A program made the translations under genes and the position numbers. Of a stretch of 64,000 nt of DNA, positions 56,178 through 64,000 are shown piece after piece. The notes beneath the pieces were generated by a model. The model saw nothing but the letters and a program-made list of their open reading frames with translations, searched no databases and was not told the DNA's origin. The DNA is from Qipengyuania citrea (lineage in GTDB: Bacteria > Pseudomonadota > Alphaproteobacteria > Sphingomonadales > Sphingomonadaceae). Where the stretch lies: the NCBI RefSeq assembly GCF_009828015.1, contig NZ_WTYG01000001.1:496001-560000 (forward strand). Reading direction: 5' to 3'. Numbering within the stretch: position 1 is the stretch's first letter; each line of letters starts with the position of its first letter.

Positions 56178-56732
56178 ATGGCGATTCTTTCCGACAAGTG
56201 GATCCGCGACAAGGCGCAGAACGAGGGCATGATCGAGCCCTTCGTCGAGGCGCAGCGCCGCGAAGGGGTGATCAGCTACGGGCTGTCGAGCTATGGCTAC
56301 GACGCGCGCGTCGCGCCCGAGTTCAAGATCTTCACCAATGTGAACAGCGCGGTGGTCGATCCGAAGAACTTCGACGGCGACAGCCTGGTCGACCGCGAAA
56401 CCGACATCTGCGTGATCCCGCCCAACAGCTTCGCGCTGGCACGGACGGTCGAATATTTCCGCGTGCCCGAAGACGTGCTGGTGATCTGCCTCGGCAAGAG
56501 TACTTATGCGCGCTGCGGGATCATCGTGAACGTCACCCCGCTCGAACCCGGGTGGGAAGGCCATGTGACGCTGGAATTTTCCAACACCACCCCCCTGCCC
56601 GCGAAAATCTACGCCAATGAAGGCGCGTGCCAGTTCCTGTTCCTGCAGGGCAACGAGCGCTGCGAGACCACCTACCGCGACCGCGCGGGGAAATATATGG
56701 GTCAGCGCGGCGTGACGCTGCCGCGGCTGTGA
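56178..56732 (+). CDS. dcd: dCTP deaminase
   Basis: Deaminates dCTP to dUTP, which the dUTPase encoded at 17.5 kb then converts to dUMP for dTMP synthesis. The 184-residue protein has the family motifs: [20 protein letters not shown] at about 35-54, [17 protein letters not shown], the active-site [44 protein letters not shown] and the C-terminal [14 protein letters not shown]. The ATG at 56178 gives the family start [13 protein letters not shown]. Sixty bases after putA. Confidence 0.96.
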   Translation: MAILSDKWIRDKAQNEGMIEPFVEAQRREGVISYGLSSYGYDARVAPEFKIFTNVNSAVVDPKNFDGDSLVDRETDICVIPPNSFALARTVEYFRVPEDVLVICLGKSTYARCGIIVNVTPLEPGWEGHVTLEFSNTTPLPAKIYANEGACQFLFLQGNERCETTYRDRAGKYMGQRGVTLPRL

Positions 56733-56742
56733 CCGCGATCGG

Positions 56743-57525
56743 ATGAGCGTTTCGCGCTTTCCCTTCTGGCGCGTCGCGCCGGGCGAGCGCGGGGGCGAAT
56801 ACGTCCTGCCGGTCATGCCGCCTGCCACGGTGGGGCCCGAAGGCGCACCGCATGTGATGGGCGGGGTCGCGCTGGCGGCGGCGGTCGACGCGCTCGAACT
56901 TGCGAGCGGACAGACGCTGCTATGGTCGAACATCCAGTTCCTCGCCCCGACCACGCATGCGGAGGAGCTGGTCGTTTCCTGCGAACAGTGCGGCGGCGGC
57001 CAGTCGGTGGGGCAATGGCAGGCGGAAATTCGCAGCAACGGCCGGCTGACCCACCGCGTCAGCGCGGCGCTGGGTGCGCGCGAGCCGAGCGAGCAGCGCA
57101 TCTTCGCCGCAATGCCCGGCGTCCCGTCCCCCGCTGAATGCGAAAGCGGCGATCGTAGCTGGGGCGTGCCCGGTACGCTGGGCGACCAGCTCGAGACCCG
57201 CGTGGCGCTGCAGGACGATGCGCGCGGCATCCAGGCGCTGTGGTCGCGTTCGCAGGCGGGCTTTCCGGCGGATTCGGGCTGGCTGGCGATCGTCTCGGAC
57301 TTCTTCCTCGGCGCGCATCCTGCTTCGCGCGGCGGTTCGAGCCTCGACGATACCTATCGCTATATCCAGTCGGCGGATGATGGCTGGGTCCTGACTGTGA
57401 CCGAGTTTGCCGCCTTCGATCGCGGCGTGGTGCACGGCAGCGCCCGGCACTTCGCCGAAGACGGGCGCTTGCTGGCCATTTCGAGCCAGTCGGGCGTTCT
57501 CCCACGCATCCCCCGGACGCCGTAA
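56743..57525 (+). CDS. Acyl-CoA thioesterase-like protein (double hotdog)
   Basis: A 260-residue protein with two hotdog-like halves: the first with MGGVALAAAVDALELA and LLWSNIQFLAPTTHAEELVVSCEQCGGGQSVGQWQAEI, the second with GWLAIVSDFFLGAHPASRGGSSLDDTYRYIQ and WVLTVTEFAAFDRGVVHGSARHFAEDGRLLAISSQSGVLP. This is the TesB/thioesterase-family layout, with Asp, Ser/Thr and Gln residues at plausible positions. Acyl substrate unknown. Ten bases after dcd and 53 before the reductase gene. Confidence 0.82.
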   Translation: MSVSRFPFWRVAPGERGGEYVLPVMPPATVGPEGAPHVMGGVALAAAVDALELASGQTLLWSNIQFLAPTTHAEELVVSCEQCGGGQSVGQWQAEIRSNGRLTHRVSAALGAREPSEQRIFAAMPGVPSPAECESGDRSWGVPGTLGDQLETRVALQDDARGIQALWSRSQAGFPADSGWLAIVSDFFLGAHPASRGGSSLDDTYRYIQSADDGWVLTVTEFAAFDRGVVHGSARHFAEDGRLLAISSQSGVLPRIPRTP

Positions 57526-57578
57526 CGTCTTTGACTCTCCTGTCAGCCGCGCGCATTCAGGTGGCAAAGGAGAGACAC

Positions 57579-58754
57579 ATGGCCGACACCGAATTCGACA
57601 TCATCGTCTATGGCGCCACCGGATATACCGGGCGCCTCGTCGCCGAGCATTTCGTGCGTGAATATGGCGCAGCGGCGGATGGGCCGAAATGGGCCATGGC
57701 CGGGCGCAGCATGGACAAGCTCGAAGCGGTCCGCGACGAAATCGGCGCACCGGCGAGCACGCCGCTGGTCGTGGCCGACGCTGACGATCCCGCCAGCCTC
57801 GACACCATGTGCGCGCGGACCAAGGTCGTTCTCAGCACGGTCGGGCCCTACCAGCTCTATGGCGACGCACTGGTCGCTGCCTGCGTAAAGAGCGGGACCG
57901 ACTACGCCGACCTGTGCGGCGAGCCGGGCTGGATGCGCGAACAGATCGACCTGCATCACGAGGCAGCCAAGCAGAGCGGGTCGCGGATCTGTTTCTCGAG
58001 CGGGTTCGATTCGATACCCTTTGATCTCGGCGTGCTCATGCTGCAGCAGGAGGCGGTGAAGCGCCACGGTTCGCCCGCTCCGCGCGTCAAGGGCCGCGTC
58101 CGCGCGATGCAGGGGACCTTTTCGGGCGGCACCGCGGCCAGCCTCACCGCAACGATGAAGAACGCGGCCAAGAACCCCGGGATCATCAAGGTACTCAACG
58201 ATCCCTTCGGCCTGACGCCGGGTTTCACCGGCCCCGATCAACCTTCGGGCATGATGCCGCATTACGAGGACGAACTGGGCAAATGGGCCGCGCCGTTCAT
58301 TATGGCGACGATCAACACCAAGAACGTCCACCGCACCAATTTCCTGCGCGGCCATCCCTATGGCGAAGACTTCCGCTATGACGAGATGATGCTGACCAGC
58401 CCCGGCGAGGCCGGCAAGGCTGCGGCCGACGCGGTCGTCTCGATGCTCAAGAACCCGTTCGGTGCCAAGCCCCCCAAGCCGGGCGAGGGCCCGACCAAGG
58501 AGGAGCGGGAGAACGGCTTCTACGATGTCCTGTTCGTGGGCGAATGGGAAAACGGCGAGCGGCTGCACTATGCCGTGAAGGGCAAGTACGACCCGGGATA
58601 CGGTTCGACCAGCCGGATGCTGGCGGAAACCGGCATGGGCCTGCTCGAAAGCGATGCCGAAGGCGGGGTCGGTACTCCGGGCTCGTTCCTCGGCGAAGCG
58701 CTGGTCACGCGGCTGCAGGAACGTGCCGAACTGACCTTCGCCGTCGAACAGTAG
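57579..58754 (+). CDS. Saccharopine dehydrogenase-like (trans-acting enoyl reductase family) protein
   Basis: A 391-residue NADP-binding protein. The Rossmann start FDIIVYGATGYTGRLVAEHFVREYG, the stretch KVVLSTVGPYQLYGDALVAACVKSGTDYADLCGEPGWMREQIDLHHEAAKQSGSRICFSSGFDSIPFDLGV and the downstream FSGGTAASLTATMKNAAKNP are typical of the saccharopine-dehydrogenase-like oxidoreductases/mycobacterial trans-acting enoyl reductases. Whether it reduces a lipid intermediate here is unknown. The ATG follows aaaggagag, a very strong ribosome-binding site. Convergent with the TonB receptor gene. Confidence 0.9.
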   Translation: MADTEFDIIVYGATGYTGRLVAEHFVREYGAAADGPKWAMAGRSMDKLEAVRDEIGAPASTPLVVADADDPASLDTMCARTKVVLSTVGPYQLYGDALVAACVKSGTDYADLCGEPGWMREQIDLHHEAAKQSGSRICFSSGFDSIPFDLGVLMLQQEAVKRHGSPAPRVKGRVRAMQGTFSGGTAASLTATMKNAAKNPGIIKVLNDPFGLTPGFTGPDQPSGMMPHYEDELGKWAAPFIMATINTKNVHRTNFLRGHPYGEDFRYDEMMLTSPGEAGKAAADAVVSMLKNPFGAKPPKPGEGPTKEERENGFYDVLFVGEWENGERLHYAVKGKYDPGYGSTSRMLAETGMGLLESDAEGGVGTPGSFLGEALVTRLQERAELTFAVEQ

Positions 58755-58773
58755 GCACGGCAGAACCGATACT

Positions 58774-58803
58774 GTGACCGCCAAGGCTGGCCATGGCGGT
58801 CAC
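58774..58803. terminator. Inverted repeat between convergent genes
   Basis: GTGACCGCCA and TGGCGGTCAC form a perfect 10-bp stem around a ten-base loop between the reductase stop and the TonB-receptor stop. No T-run; it may serve both strands. Confidence 0.5.
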
Positions 58804-58828
58804 CGAAAACCCGGGTGCGCGGACCGGT

Positions 58829-61036
58829 TCAGAAACTGGCGCGCAGGCTGGCGCTGAAATTGCGCCCGGCCAGCGGGACGAAATCCTTGGTGAAGCTGGT
58901 GTGGCGGCGGCCCGAGACGTCGAAAATGTTGTCCGCCTTGAGCAACAGGGTGACCGAATTGGTCCCCCGCAACGGGCGCCACGCGATCGATGCGTTGACG
59001 AAGGTGTAGCCGTCGGTCGCGGTTTCGAACGGTGCGATGTCGTTCTGTTCGTCATACCATTCGACCTCGCCGCGCACGTCGAAGTCACCCGTCGACGCCT
59101 TGAGCGCGGCGGCCAGGTGCAACGGCGGAATCCGCGGGACGAAGGTATCGTCGTCGAGCTTGGCGTGGACGTATTCGCCCAGCAGTTCGGTCCCCAGCGT
59201 GAAGTTGTCCGTCTCGAGCAGATCGAAGGCCACTTCGCCCTCGATCCCGGAATAGGTCGCATCCTGCTGCAGGAAGACGAAGACCGGCAGGTCGTCCTCT
59301 TCGGCGCCCGTCTGCGACAGGTAGATGAAGTCGTCGAACCAGGTGCGGTACGCCGCGAGGCTGAACGTCGCGCCGGCGAGGCTCCCGCGGGCGAACAGTT
59401 CGGCGCCCCAGGCCTTTTCCTGCTTCAGGTTGGGATCGCCGATCTCGAATGCCTGCGTCGCGATATGCGGCCCGTTCGAGAACAGTTCCTCGGCGGCGGG
59501 CGCGCGCGCCACCCGTGACAGGTTGATACCGGTACGGATGGCAGGCGTCGCTTCGTAGGACAGCCCCACCGCGCCCGAGAAGGTGTCGAAATCGCGCGTA
59601 ATGCCGAGCGTATTGGCTTCGGTATGCGTGTTTTCGTAGCGCAGCGAGCCCTCGAGCTGCAGCGGTCCGGTGCCATATTCCTGCAAGGCGAACACGGCGA
59701 ACTGGTCCGTCCGGTTCGGCGCGACGAAGGCCTCGGCCCCGATCGCTTCGAAATCGCGGAAATAATACTGCATGCCGATCGAACCGCGCCACGGGCCGCT
59801 GTCGTTCTGGATCAGCTCAGCGCGGGCCTCGATCCCCTGCACATCGAACACCGTACCGATTTCGTCGCCCTCGAATTCGGTATGCGTATAGTCGGAATAG
59901 CCGGCGCGCAGGCGCAGCCGTTCGAACAGGCCTTCGCCGAGATAGATGTCGCCGCGCAGATCCGCGCGGTACTGGCGCAGGCCGATGCTTACGGCTTCTT
60001 CGCCCTCTTCCTCTTCGGCGCCGTGGTCTTCATCATGCTCCTCGCCTTCTTCCTCGCCGTGATGGTGGCCCGCACCGGGGCGACCCGGCACGCCGTATTG
60101 GGTATCGTAAACCCCGAAGGAGAACCCAAGGCTGCTGTCGTTCCTGAAGAACGCGAGCCCGGCGTTCGCAGTCCATGTCTCGGTGCCGGTGTTGGGAACG
60201 AAACCGCGCTGGTCGGCGGCTTCGCGCAATTCTTCGGCTTCTTCGAGATTGCCTTCCTCGGTCTCTTCGGCAGCATCGGCCAGCAGGTCGGCGCGCAGCG
60301 CAGGCGCGACGGTATAACCGGGGACTTCTAGATCGTCGGTCTCGCGCCACGAACCATCGGCATGGAAGACGAAGCCGCTATTGCCCAGCCGCATATCGAC
60401 CGATCCGCCGATTTCACGCTGGTCGGCGGCGGTGTCGCCGCCAGCAAGGAAGTCGAAATGCACGCTTTCGCTCGGCAGCCGCAGCGGGATCCGCTTGTCG
60501 ATGACGTTGACCGCGCCGCCGATCGCCTGGCTGCCGAACAGCAGGACTGCGGGGCCGCGCAGCACCTCGATCCGTTCGGCGGTCAGCGGATCGATCGAGA
60601 CCGCGTGATCGTCCGAGGTGTTCGAGGCATCGATCGCTCCGATTCCGTCGATCAGCACCTTGACCCGTTCACCGGAGAAACCCCGCAGGATAGGGCGCGA
60701 TGCCCCGGGCGCGAACCCGCTTGCCGATACGCCCGGCTGGCTGTCGAGCACGTCGCCGATCTGGCCCGCGAGATTGCGCTGCAATTCCTCGCCCTCGACC
60801 ACGTCGGTCCCGGCGAGCAGATCGAGATCGCGTATCCCCTGCGCGCTGACGACGATCTGGCCCTGATAGTTGATCCGCCGATCGTGCAGATCGTCGGTCA
60901 AAGGGGGATTTTCGGCGTCCTGTGCGGGAACTGCCGGTTCGGCGGACTGGGCGTAGCCCTGACTGCCCACGGCCAATGCCGCGAGCGAGATGGTGGAGCC
61001 GACGAGACGAAGCGAGCTAGCAATACGATACAACAT
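58829..61036 (-). CDS. TonB-dependent receptor, ZnuD-like, with His/Glu-rich loop
   Basis: A 735-residue outer-membrane receptor: signal peptide ending near QGYAQ (about 30), a TonB-box-like QIVVSAQG, plug domain (QIGDVLDSQPGVSASGFAPGASRPILRGFSGERVKVLIDGIGAIDAS...VLRGPAVLLFGSQAIGGAVNVID at about 93-180), and a 22-strand barrel ending in the aromatic signal FSASLRASF. Residues 324-347 are an extended His/Glu/Asp-rich segment (HHHGEEEGEEHDEDHG...), like the zinc-binding loop of neisserial ZnuD. Zinc or a related metal is the likely cargo. A palindrome covers the start codon. A longer ATG at 61171 is rejected because it adds no family sequence. Confidence 0.88.
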   Translation of the reverse strand: MLYRIASSLRLVGSTISLAALAVGSQGYAQSAEPAVPAQDAENPPLTDDLHDRRINYQGQIVVSAQGIRDLDLLAGTDVVEGEELQRNLAGQIGDVLDSQPGVSASGFAPGASRPILRGFSGERVKVLIDGIGAIDASNTSDDHAVSIDPLTAERIEVLRGPAVLLFGSQAIGGAVNVIDKRIPLRLPSESVHFDFLAGGDTAADQREIGGSVDMRLGNSGFVFHADGSWRETDDLEVPGYTVAPALRADLLADAAEETEEGNLEEAEELREAADQRGFVPNTGTETWTANAGLAFFRNDSSLGFSFGVYDTQYGVPGRPGAGHHHGEEEGEEHDEDHGAEEEEGEEAVSIGLRQYRADLRGDIYLGEGLFERLRLRAGYSDYTHTEFEGDEIGTVFDVQGIEARAELIQNDSGPWRGSIGMQYYFRDFEAIGAEAFVAPNRTDQFAVFALQEYGTGPLQLEGSLRYENTHTEANTLGITRDFDTFSGAVGLSYEATPAIRTGINLSRVARAPAAEELFSNGPHIATQAFEIGDPNLKQEKAWGAELFARGSLAGATFSLAAYRTWFDDFIYLSQTGAEEDDLPVFVFLQQDATYSGIEGEVAFDLLETDNFTLGTELLGEYVHAKLDDDTFVPRIPPLHLAAALKASTGDFDVRGEVEWYDEQNDIAPFETATDGYTFVNASIAWRPLRGTNSVTLLLKADNIFDVSGRRHTSFTKDFVPLAGRNFSASLRASF

Positions 61037-61041
61037 ATCGT
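61025..61041 (-). promoter_or_regulatory. Palindrome over the TonB receptor start codon
   Basis: ACGATA-CAACA-TATCGT, a perfect six-base dyad with a five-base centre that contains the start codon of the receptor gene on the minus strand. It is AT-rich compared with its surroundings and has the general size of a Fur/Zur-family site (TATGTTGTATC core), but the consensus match is weak. Confidence 0.35.
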
Positions 61042-61196
61042 GGCTGTTAGCGGGCTCAGCCTGTGGCGCAACCTCTTTTTGGCCCGACCGCCTTGCCGCT
61101 CGACGAATTGGCCCGGCAAAGCGACCAACGACCGCACGCGCCGCAGGGCGCGCAGGCCTTTCATCGGCCAACAGATATCCGGATTATCGAGGAAAA

Positions 61197-61271
61197 TGGA
61201 GCGGGCGAGGCGATTCGAACGCCCGACCCCAACCTTGGCAAGGTTGTGCTCTACCCCTGAGCTACGCCCGC
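61197..61271 (-). tRNA. tRNA-Gly(GCC)
   Basis: A 75-base tRNA including an encoded CCA. On the minus strand the acceptor GCGGGCG pairs with CGCCCGC, the D-arm is TAGCTCAGGGGTAGAGC, the anticodon stem CAACC/GGTTG encloses TTGCCAA with anticodon GCC, and the T-loop is GTTCGAATC. It lies 160 bp upstream of the TonB receptor gene in the same direction. Confidence 0.97.
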
Positions 61272-61458
61272 TCACTGGCGCTACCGGAACTGGGTGGTCC
61301 CGGTGGGGAGGCGGCCAACTAGCAGCGGCCTTTGAGTCTCGCAAGCCGAAAATTGCAGATTTTTTGCGACCCTTGCGAGCGTGCCGGCGCTCCTTCACAT
61401 TGCCGCGCGAATGCCCACATGGGGCATACCGGAATTTTCAGATGAAAGGTGGACTTAC

Positions 61459-62391
61459 GTGGCGAGCATGGGGCTGAGCATTGACGAACAGAAAGCGGTC
61501 GAGCGCTTCAAGACCGACGTCGTCGAACCGTCGATGTCGAAGCTCGTCATCCTCGATTTCCACGCCGAGTGGTGCGGCCCCTGCAAGGCGCTGGCACCGA
61601 TGCTCGAAAAGGTCGCGGCCGAATATGCCGACAAGGGCGTGGTGCTGAAGAAGGTCGATGTCGACGCGGAAAAGTTCATCGCCGCGCAGTTCCAGGTGCA
61701 GTCGATCCCGACGGTCTATGCGATGTTCCAGGGCCAGCCGGTGGCCGATCTTACCAATGCGCGCAGCGAATCGCAGCTCAAGCAGACGCTCGACCAGATC
61801 CTCGCCCAGCTGCCGGTCGACGGCGGCGGCGATAATGGCGCGGCAGGCGGCCAACAGCAGCAGCAGGACGTCTCGCAATTCGTCACCATGGCCGAACAGG
61901 TCCTGGCCGAAGGCGACGCCGAACGCGCAGCAGGTGTTTTCGGACAGGTGGTGCAGATGGCGCCCGACAATGCCGCGGCGCATGCCGGGCTGGTCCGCGC
62001 GCTCGTGCAGGCAGGCCATGCCGAACAGGCGCAGGCGGCGCTGAGCGCGGCCGAAGCCAATCCGGCGGTGGCTGCCGATCCACAGATCGAACAGGCGAAA
62101 ACCGCGCTCGAACTGGCTGGCAACAAGGTCGATGACAGGCAACTCGCCGCGCTCAGGCAGCAGGCCGAAGGCGGCGATATGCAGGCGCGCTACGATTACG
62201 CTGAGGCGGCCTTCGCTGCGGGCGATCGCGATGCCGCAGCCGACGAACTGCTGGCGATGGTCGAAACCGACCGCGAATGGAACGAGGGCGCAGCGCGCGC
62301 CAAATTGCTGCAGATGTTCGAAGCTGTCGGTCTCGAGGATCCGTGGGTGGTAGCGACCCGGCGGCGCCTCTCGCGCCTGTTGTTCGGATAG
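61459..62391 (+). CDS. Thioredoxin-TPR protein (CnoX/YbbN-like)
   Basis: A 310-residue protein with an N-terminal thioredoxin domain (VILDFHAEWCGPCKALAPMLEKVAAEY, CxxC at about 37-40; cis-Pro in VQSIPTVYAMFQG) and a C-terminal tetratricopeptide-like domain (AEQVLAEGDAERAAGVFGQVVQMAPDNAAAHAGLVRALV...), the layout of the chaperedoxin CnoX/YbbN. It keeps a full WCGPC, so it can be redox active, unlike the E. coli protein. The GTG at 61459 is chosen because aggtgg lies six bases upstream; the ATG nine bases later is the alternative. Co-oriented with the LON-domain gene. Confidence 0.88.
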   Translation: MASMGLSIDEQKAVERFKTDVVEPSMSKLVILDFHAEWCGPCKALAPMLEKVAAEYADKGVVLKKVDVDAEKFIAAQFQVQSIPTVYAMFQGQPVADLTNARSESQLKQTLDQILAQLPVDGGGDNGAAGGQQQQQDVSQFVTMAEQVLAEGDAERAAGVFGQVVQMAPDNAAAHAGLVRALVQAGHAEQAQAALSAAEANPAVAADPQIEQAKTALELAGNKVDDRQLAALRQQAEGGDMQARYDYAEAAFAAGDRDAAADELLAMVETDREWNEGAARAKLLQMFEAVGLEDPWVVATRRRLSRLLFG

Positions 62392-62399
62392 GGCGGCCG

Positions 62400-63011
62400 T
62401 TGAGCCAGCGTCTTTCCATCTTCCCGCTTGCGGGGGCGATCCTCTTCCCGGGGTTGCAACTGCCCTTGCATGTGTTCGAGCCGCGCTACCGCGAGCTGAT
62501 CGGCAGTGCCTTGGCCAAGGACCGGCTGATCGGGATCATCCAGCCCCAGAAGCCGAGCGATCGCGCACCGCTCTATACGGTCGGCTGCGTCGGCCGGATC
62601 GGCGATGTCGAGGCTTTGGAAGACGGACGCTACAACATCGTGCTCGACGGCGAATCGCGGTTTCGCGTGCTCCGCGAACTCGAGGTGGCGACCGCCTTCA
62701 GGCAGGTCGAAGCCGAAATGATCGAGGATCCGCCCGGACAGACGCTGTCGACGGTCGAACGCGCCGGCTTCGAATTCGAAGCGCGGCGGTTCGCCGACAT
62801 GCAGGGCTATTCGGTCGACTGGGATTCGGTCGATCAGCTCGATGACGAAACGCTGATCAACGGCGTTGCGCAGATCGCGCCCTTCGACTCGGCTTCCAAG
62901 CAGGCGCTGCTCGAAGCGCCCGACCTGCGCAAGCGTTGCGACCTGATGATCCAGCTGATGCAGTTCTTCGCCTTGCGCGACGACGGCGACGAGATCGTCA
63001 CGCTGCAATAG
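62400..63011 (+). CDS. LON N-terminal (substrate-binding) domain protein
   Basis: A 203-residue stand-alone LON-N domain protein (COG2802 type): LSIFPLAGAILFPGLQLPLHVFEPRYRELIGSAL, LIGIIQPQ, GCVGRIGDVEALEDGRYNIVLDGESRFRVLREL and a helical second half ending in RKRCDLMIQLMQFFALR. It lacks the ATPase and protease parts of Lon; the role of this family is unknown, with peptide binding suspected. The only sensible start is TTG at 62400, eight bases after the preceding stop, behind aGGGCGG. It probably depends on translation of the upstream gene. Confidence 0.87.
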   Translation: MSQRLSIFPLAGAILFPGLQLPLHVFEPRYRELIGSALAKDRLIGIIQPQKPSDRAPLYTVGCVGRIGDVEALEDGRYNIVLDGESRFRVLRELEVATAFRQVEAEMIEDPPGQTLSTVERAGFEFEARRFADMQGYSVDWDSVDQLDDETLINGVAQIAPFDSASKQALLEAPDLRKRCDLMIQLMQFFALRDDGDEIVTLQ

Positions 63012-63034
63012 CGCGCGGCGCGGGCCAGGCCGCC

Positions 63035-63658
63035 CTAGCCGAAGAAGCTGCCGCGCAGCCCATCGATGACATATTGCGCCGCCAGCGCGGCCAGCAGCAC
63101 GCCGAGAACGCGCGTGATCGCGGCTTCGACCTTGTCGCCGAACAGCCGCATGATCGGCCCTGCGGCGATCAGCGCGGCCATGGTGATCAGGATGACCGCC
63201 ACCAGCGCGCCAAGCACGATGAGGTTCTGCTCGATCCCCTGCGCCTCGTTCATCAGCAGCATGATCGCTGCGATCGCCCCGGGCCCGGCCAGCATGGGAA
63301 TGGCCATGGGAAAGACCGACACGTCTTCGACCTCGGGCGTCGCGGCCACCTTCTCGGCCCGTTCCTCGCGCCGCTGGGTGCGCTTTTCGAAAACCATCTC
63401 GAAGGCGATCCAGAACAGCATCAGGCCGCCGGCGATGCGGAAGCTGTCGAGTTCGATATGCAACGCCCCGAGCAAGTCCTCGCCGAACAGCGCGAAGACC
63501 AGCAGGATGACCAGCGCGATCCCCGATGCGCGGATCGCCATGTTGCGGCGCTGGGCTGCCGAGGCACCCTTGGTCAATCCGGCATAGATCGGCGCGCAGC
63601 CCGGCGGGTCGATGACGACGAACAGGGTGATGAATGCGGACAGGAACAGGGCGGTCAT
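63035..63658 (-). CDS. MarC family integral membrane protein
   Basis: A 207-residue inner-membrane protein with six helices. It begins MTALFLSAFITLFVVIDPPGCAPIYAGLT, the MarC start, followed by RRNMAIRASGIALVILLVFALFGEDLLGALHI, FRIAGGLMLFWIAFEMVFEK, the conserved FPMAIPMLAGPGAIAAIMLLM and the C-terminal ITRVLGVLLAALAAQYVIDGLRG. Function unknown despite the name. The ATG is one base downstream of the stop of the next gene, so the two are probably one unit. Confidence 0.92.
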   Translation of the reverse strand: MTALFLSAFITLFVVIDPPGCAPIYAGLTKGASAAQRRNMAIRASGIALVILLVFALFGEDLLGALHIELDSFRIAGGLMLFWIAFEMVFEKRTQRREERAEKVAATPEVEDVSVFPMAIPMLAGPGAIAAIMLLMNEAQGIEQNLIVLGALVAVILITMAALIAAGPIMRLFGDKVEAAITRVLGVLLAALAAQYVIDGLRGSFFG

Positions 63659-63659
63659 G

Positions 63660-64000
63660 CTACTCCTCCACCGGCGCCGCGACGCTGCCCGCCACGGCAT
63701 CGACCATGCGGCCATCGCGGTGCAGCATCAGTTTCCAGTGACGCGACAGATCGGGTGCGACCACGAAGGTCAGGAACAGGCTGCTGTCGCCGCTGACCTG
63801 GTCGAAATAGGTGCCGCCATCGACCGGTCGCGACTGCGTGGCCTGTTCGCGCAGCTCCGCCGCCAGACCGCGTGCCGGGCATTCGGCGACATCGGTGCCG
63901 ACGAATTCCGGCGCCCTGCGCGGGGTATCTTGCGCTATGCGCTGATGCAGTGTCCAGCGGTAGTCGCCATTCGCGCGGCGTTGCCATACCGTGGTGAACT
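63660..64000 (-). CDS. Unrecognised protein, 3' part
   Basis: The frame is open from the right window edge to TAG at 63660-63662; 113 codons are visible and the start lies outside. The translated part includes VWQRRANGDYRWTLHQRIAQD, VGTDVAECPARGLAAELRE, DGGTYFDQVSGDSSLFLTFVVAPDLSRHWKLMLHRDGRMVDAVAG, a beta-rich pattern with one Cys. Codon use fits the genome. It is not a family I recognise. It lies directly upstream of marC on the same strand. Confidence 0.65.
   Translation of the reverse strand, partial: FTTVWQRRANGDYRWTLHQRIAQDTPRRAPEFVGTDVAECPARGLAAELREQATQSRPVDGGTYFDQVSGDSSLFLTFVVAPDLSRHWKLMLHRDGRMVDAVAGSVAAPVEE

Overview
The window is 64 kb of GC-rich chromosome from an alphaproteobacterium, most likely a sphingomonad of the Erythrobacteraceae type. 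This rests on high G+C codon use, tightly packed operons with ATGA overlaps, alphaproteobacterial gene orders (mutM-ubiE-ubiB, metX-metW beside hisC-tyrA, a Tim44-like gene divergent from secB, ftsE-ftsX-ydcF-plsC), DUF1348/DUF4136/DUF1772-type proteins, and a TonB-dependent receptor. The genus call is inference; no rRNA or species marker is present.

Layout. 1-2.6 kb: end of a GIY-YIG nuclease gene, a secreted DsrE-like protein overlapping ruvA, then aroC. 2.6-9.9 kb: a peroxide-defence block of ahpC, ahpF, katG and katE, each unit with its own terminator. Two OxyR-spaced candidate operators (before ahpC and katG) and a candidate EcfG promoter (before katE) suggest separate peroxide and general-stress control. 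10-19.7 kb: HAD phosphatase, Smr, MltA and Tim44-like genes on the minus strand, divergent from secB, murJ, trpS and a DUF4136 lipoprotein; then dut and coaBC, the latter with an unusual acidic linker of about 160 residues. 19.8-26.8 kb: a small membrane protein, two tandem paralogous polytopic membrane proteins, ubiB-ubiE, mutM and a GST. 26.9-37.8 kb: VOC protein, metW-metX, hisC-tyrA, a GAF-PAS-PAS-GGDEF-EAL protein, the plsC/ydcF/ftsX/ftsE operon (ftsX interrupted at a nine-base G run) and a zinc-ribbon membrane protein.

37.9-46.1 kb is the accessory part. It starts at tRNA-Leu(GAG), runs through about 350 bp without genes and a decayed PQQ-dependent dehydrogenase, then two gene clusters around an AraC regulator: a secreted isochorismatase-like hydrolase, a YHS protein and a DUF1348 protein on one side, and NmrA-like, DUF1772 and serine-hydrolase genes on the other. 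Two diverged direct repeats of about 109 bp lie at 39.4 and 46.0 kb and bracket this cargo.

46.1-64 kb returns to core genes: a membrane-anchored patatin, a divergent PEP carboxylase, mtnP with a structured leader, glpD, putA, dcd, a thioesterase, a saccharopine-dehydrogenase-like reductase, a ZnuD-like TonB receptor with a metal-binding loop, tRNA-Gly(GCC), a thioredoxin-TPR (CnoX-like) protein, a LON-N-domain protein, MarC, and the 3' end of an unrecognised gene.

No CRISPR array, intact transposase, prophage or known defence system was seen. The observations most worth a second look are the repeat-bracketed cargo at the tRNA-Leu, the ftsX slippery tract, the CoaBC linker, the motif-poor PEP carboxylase and the mtnP leader.
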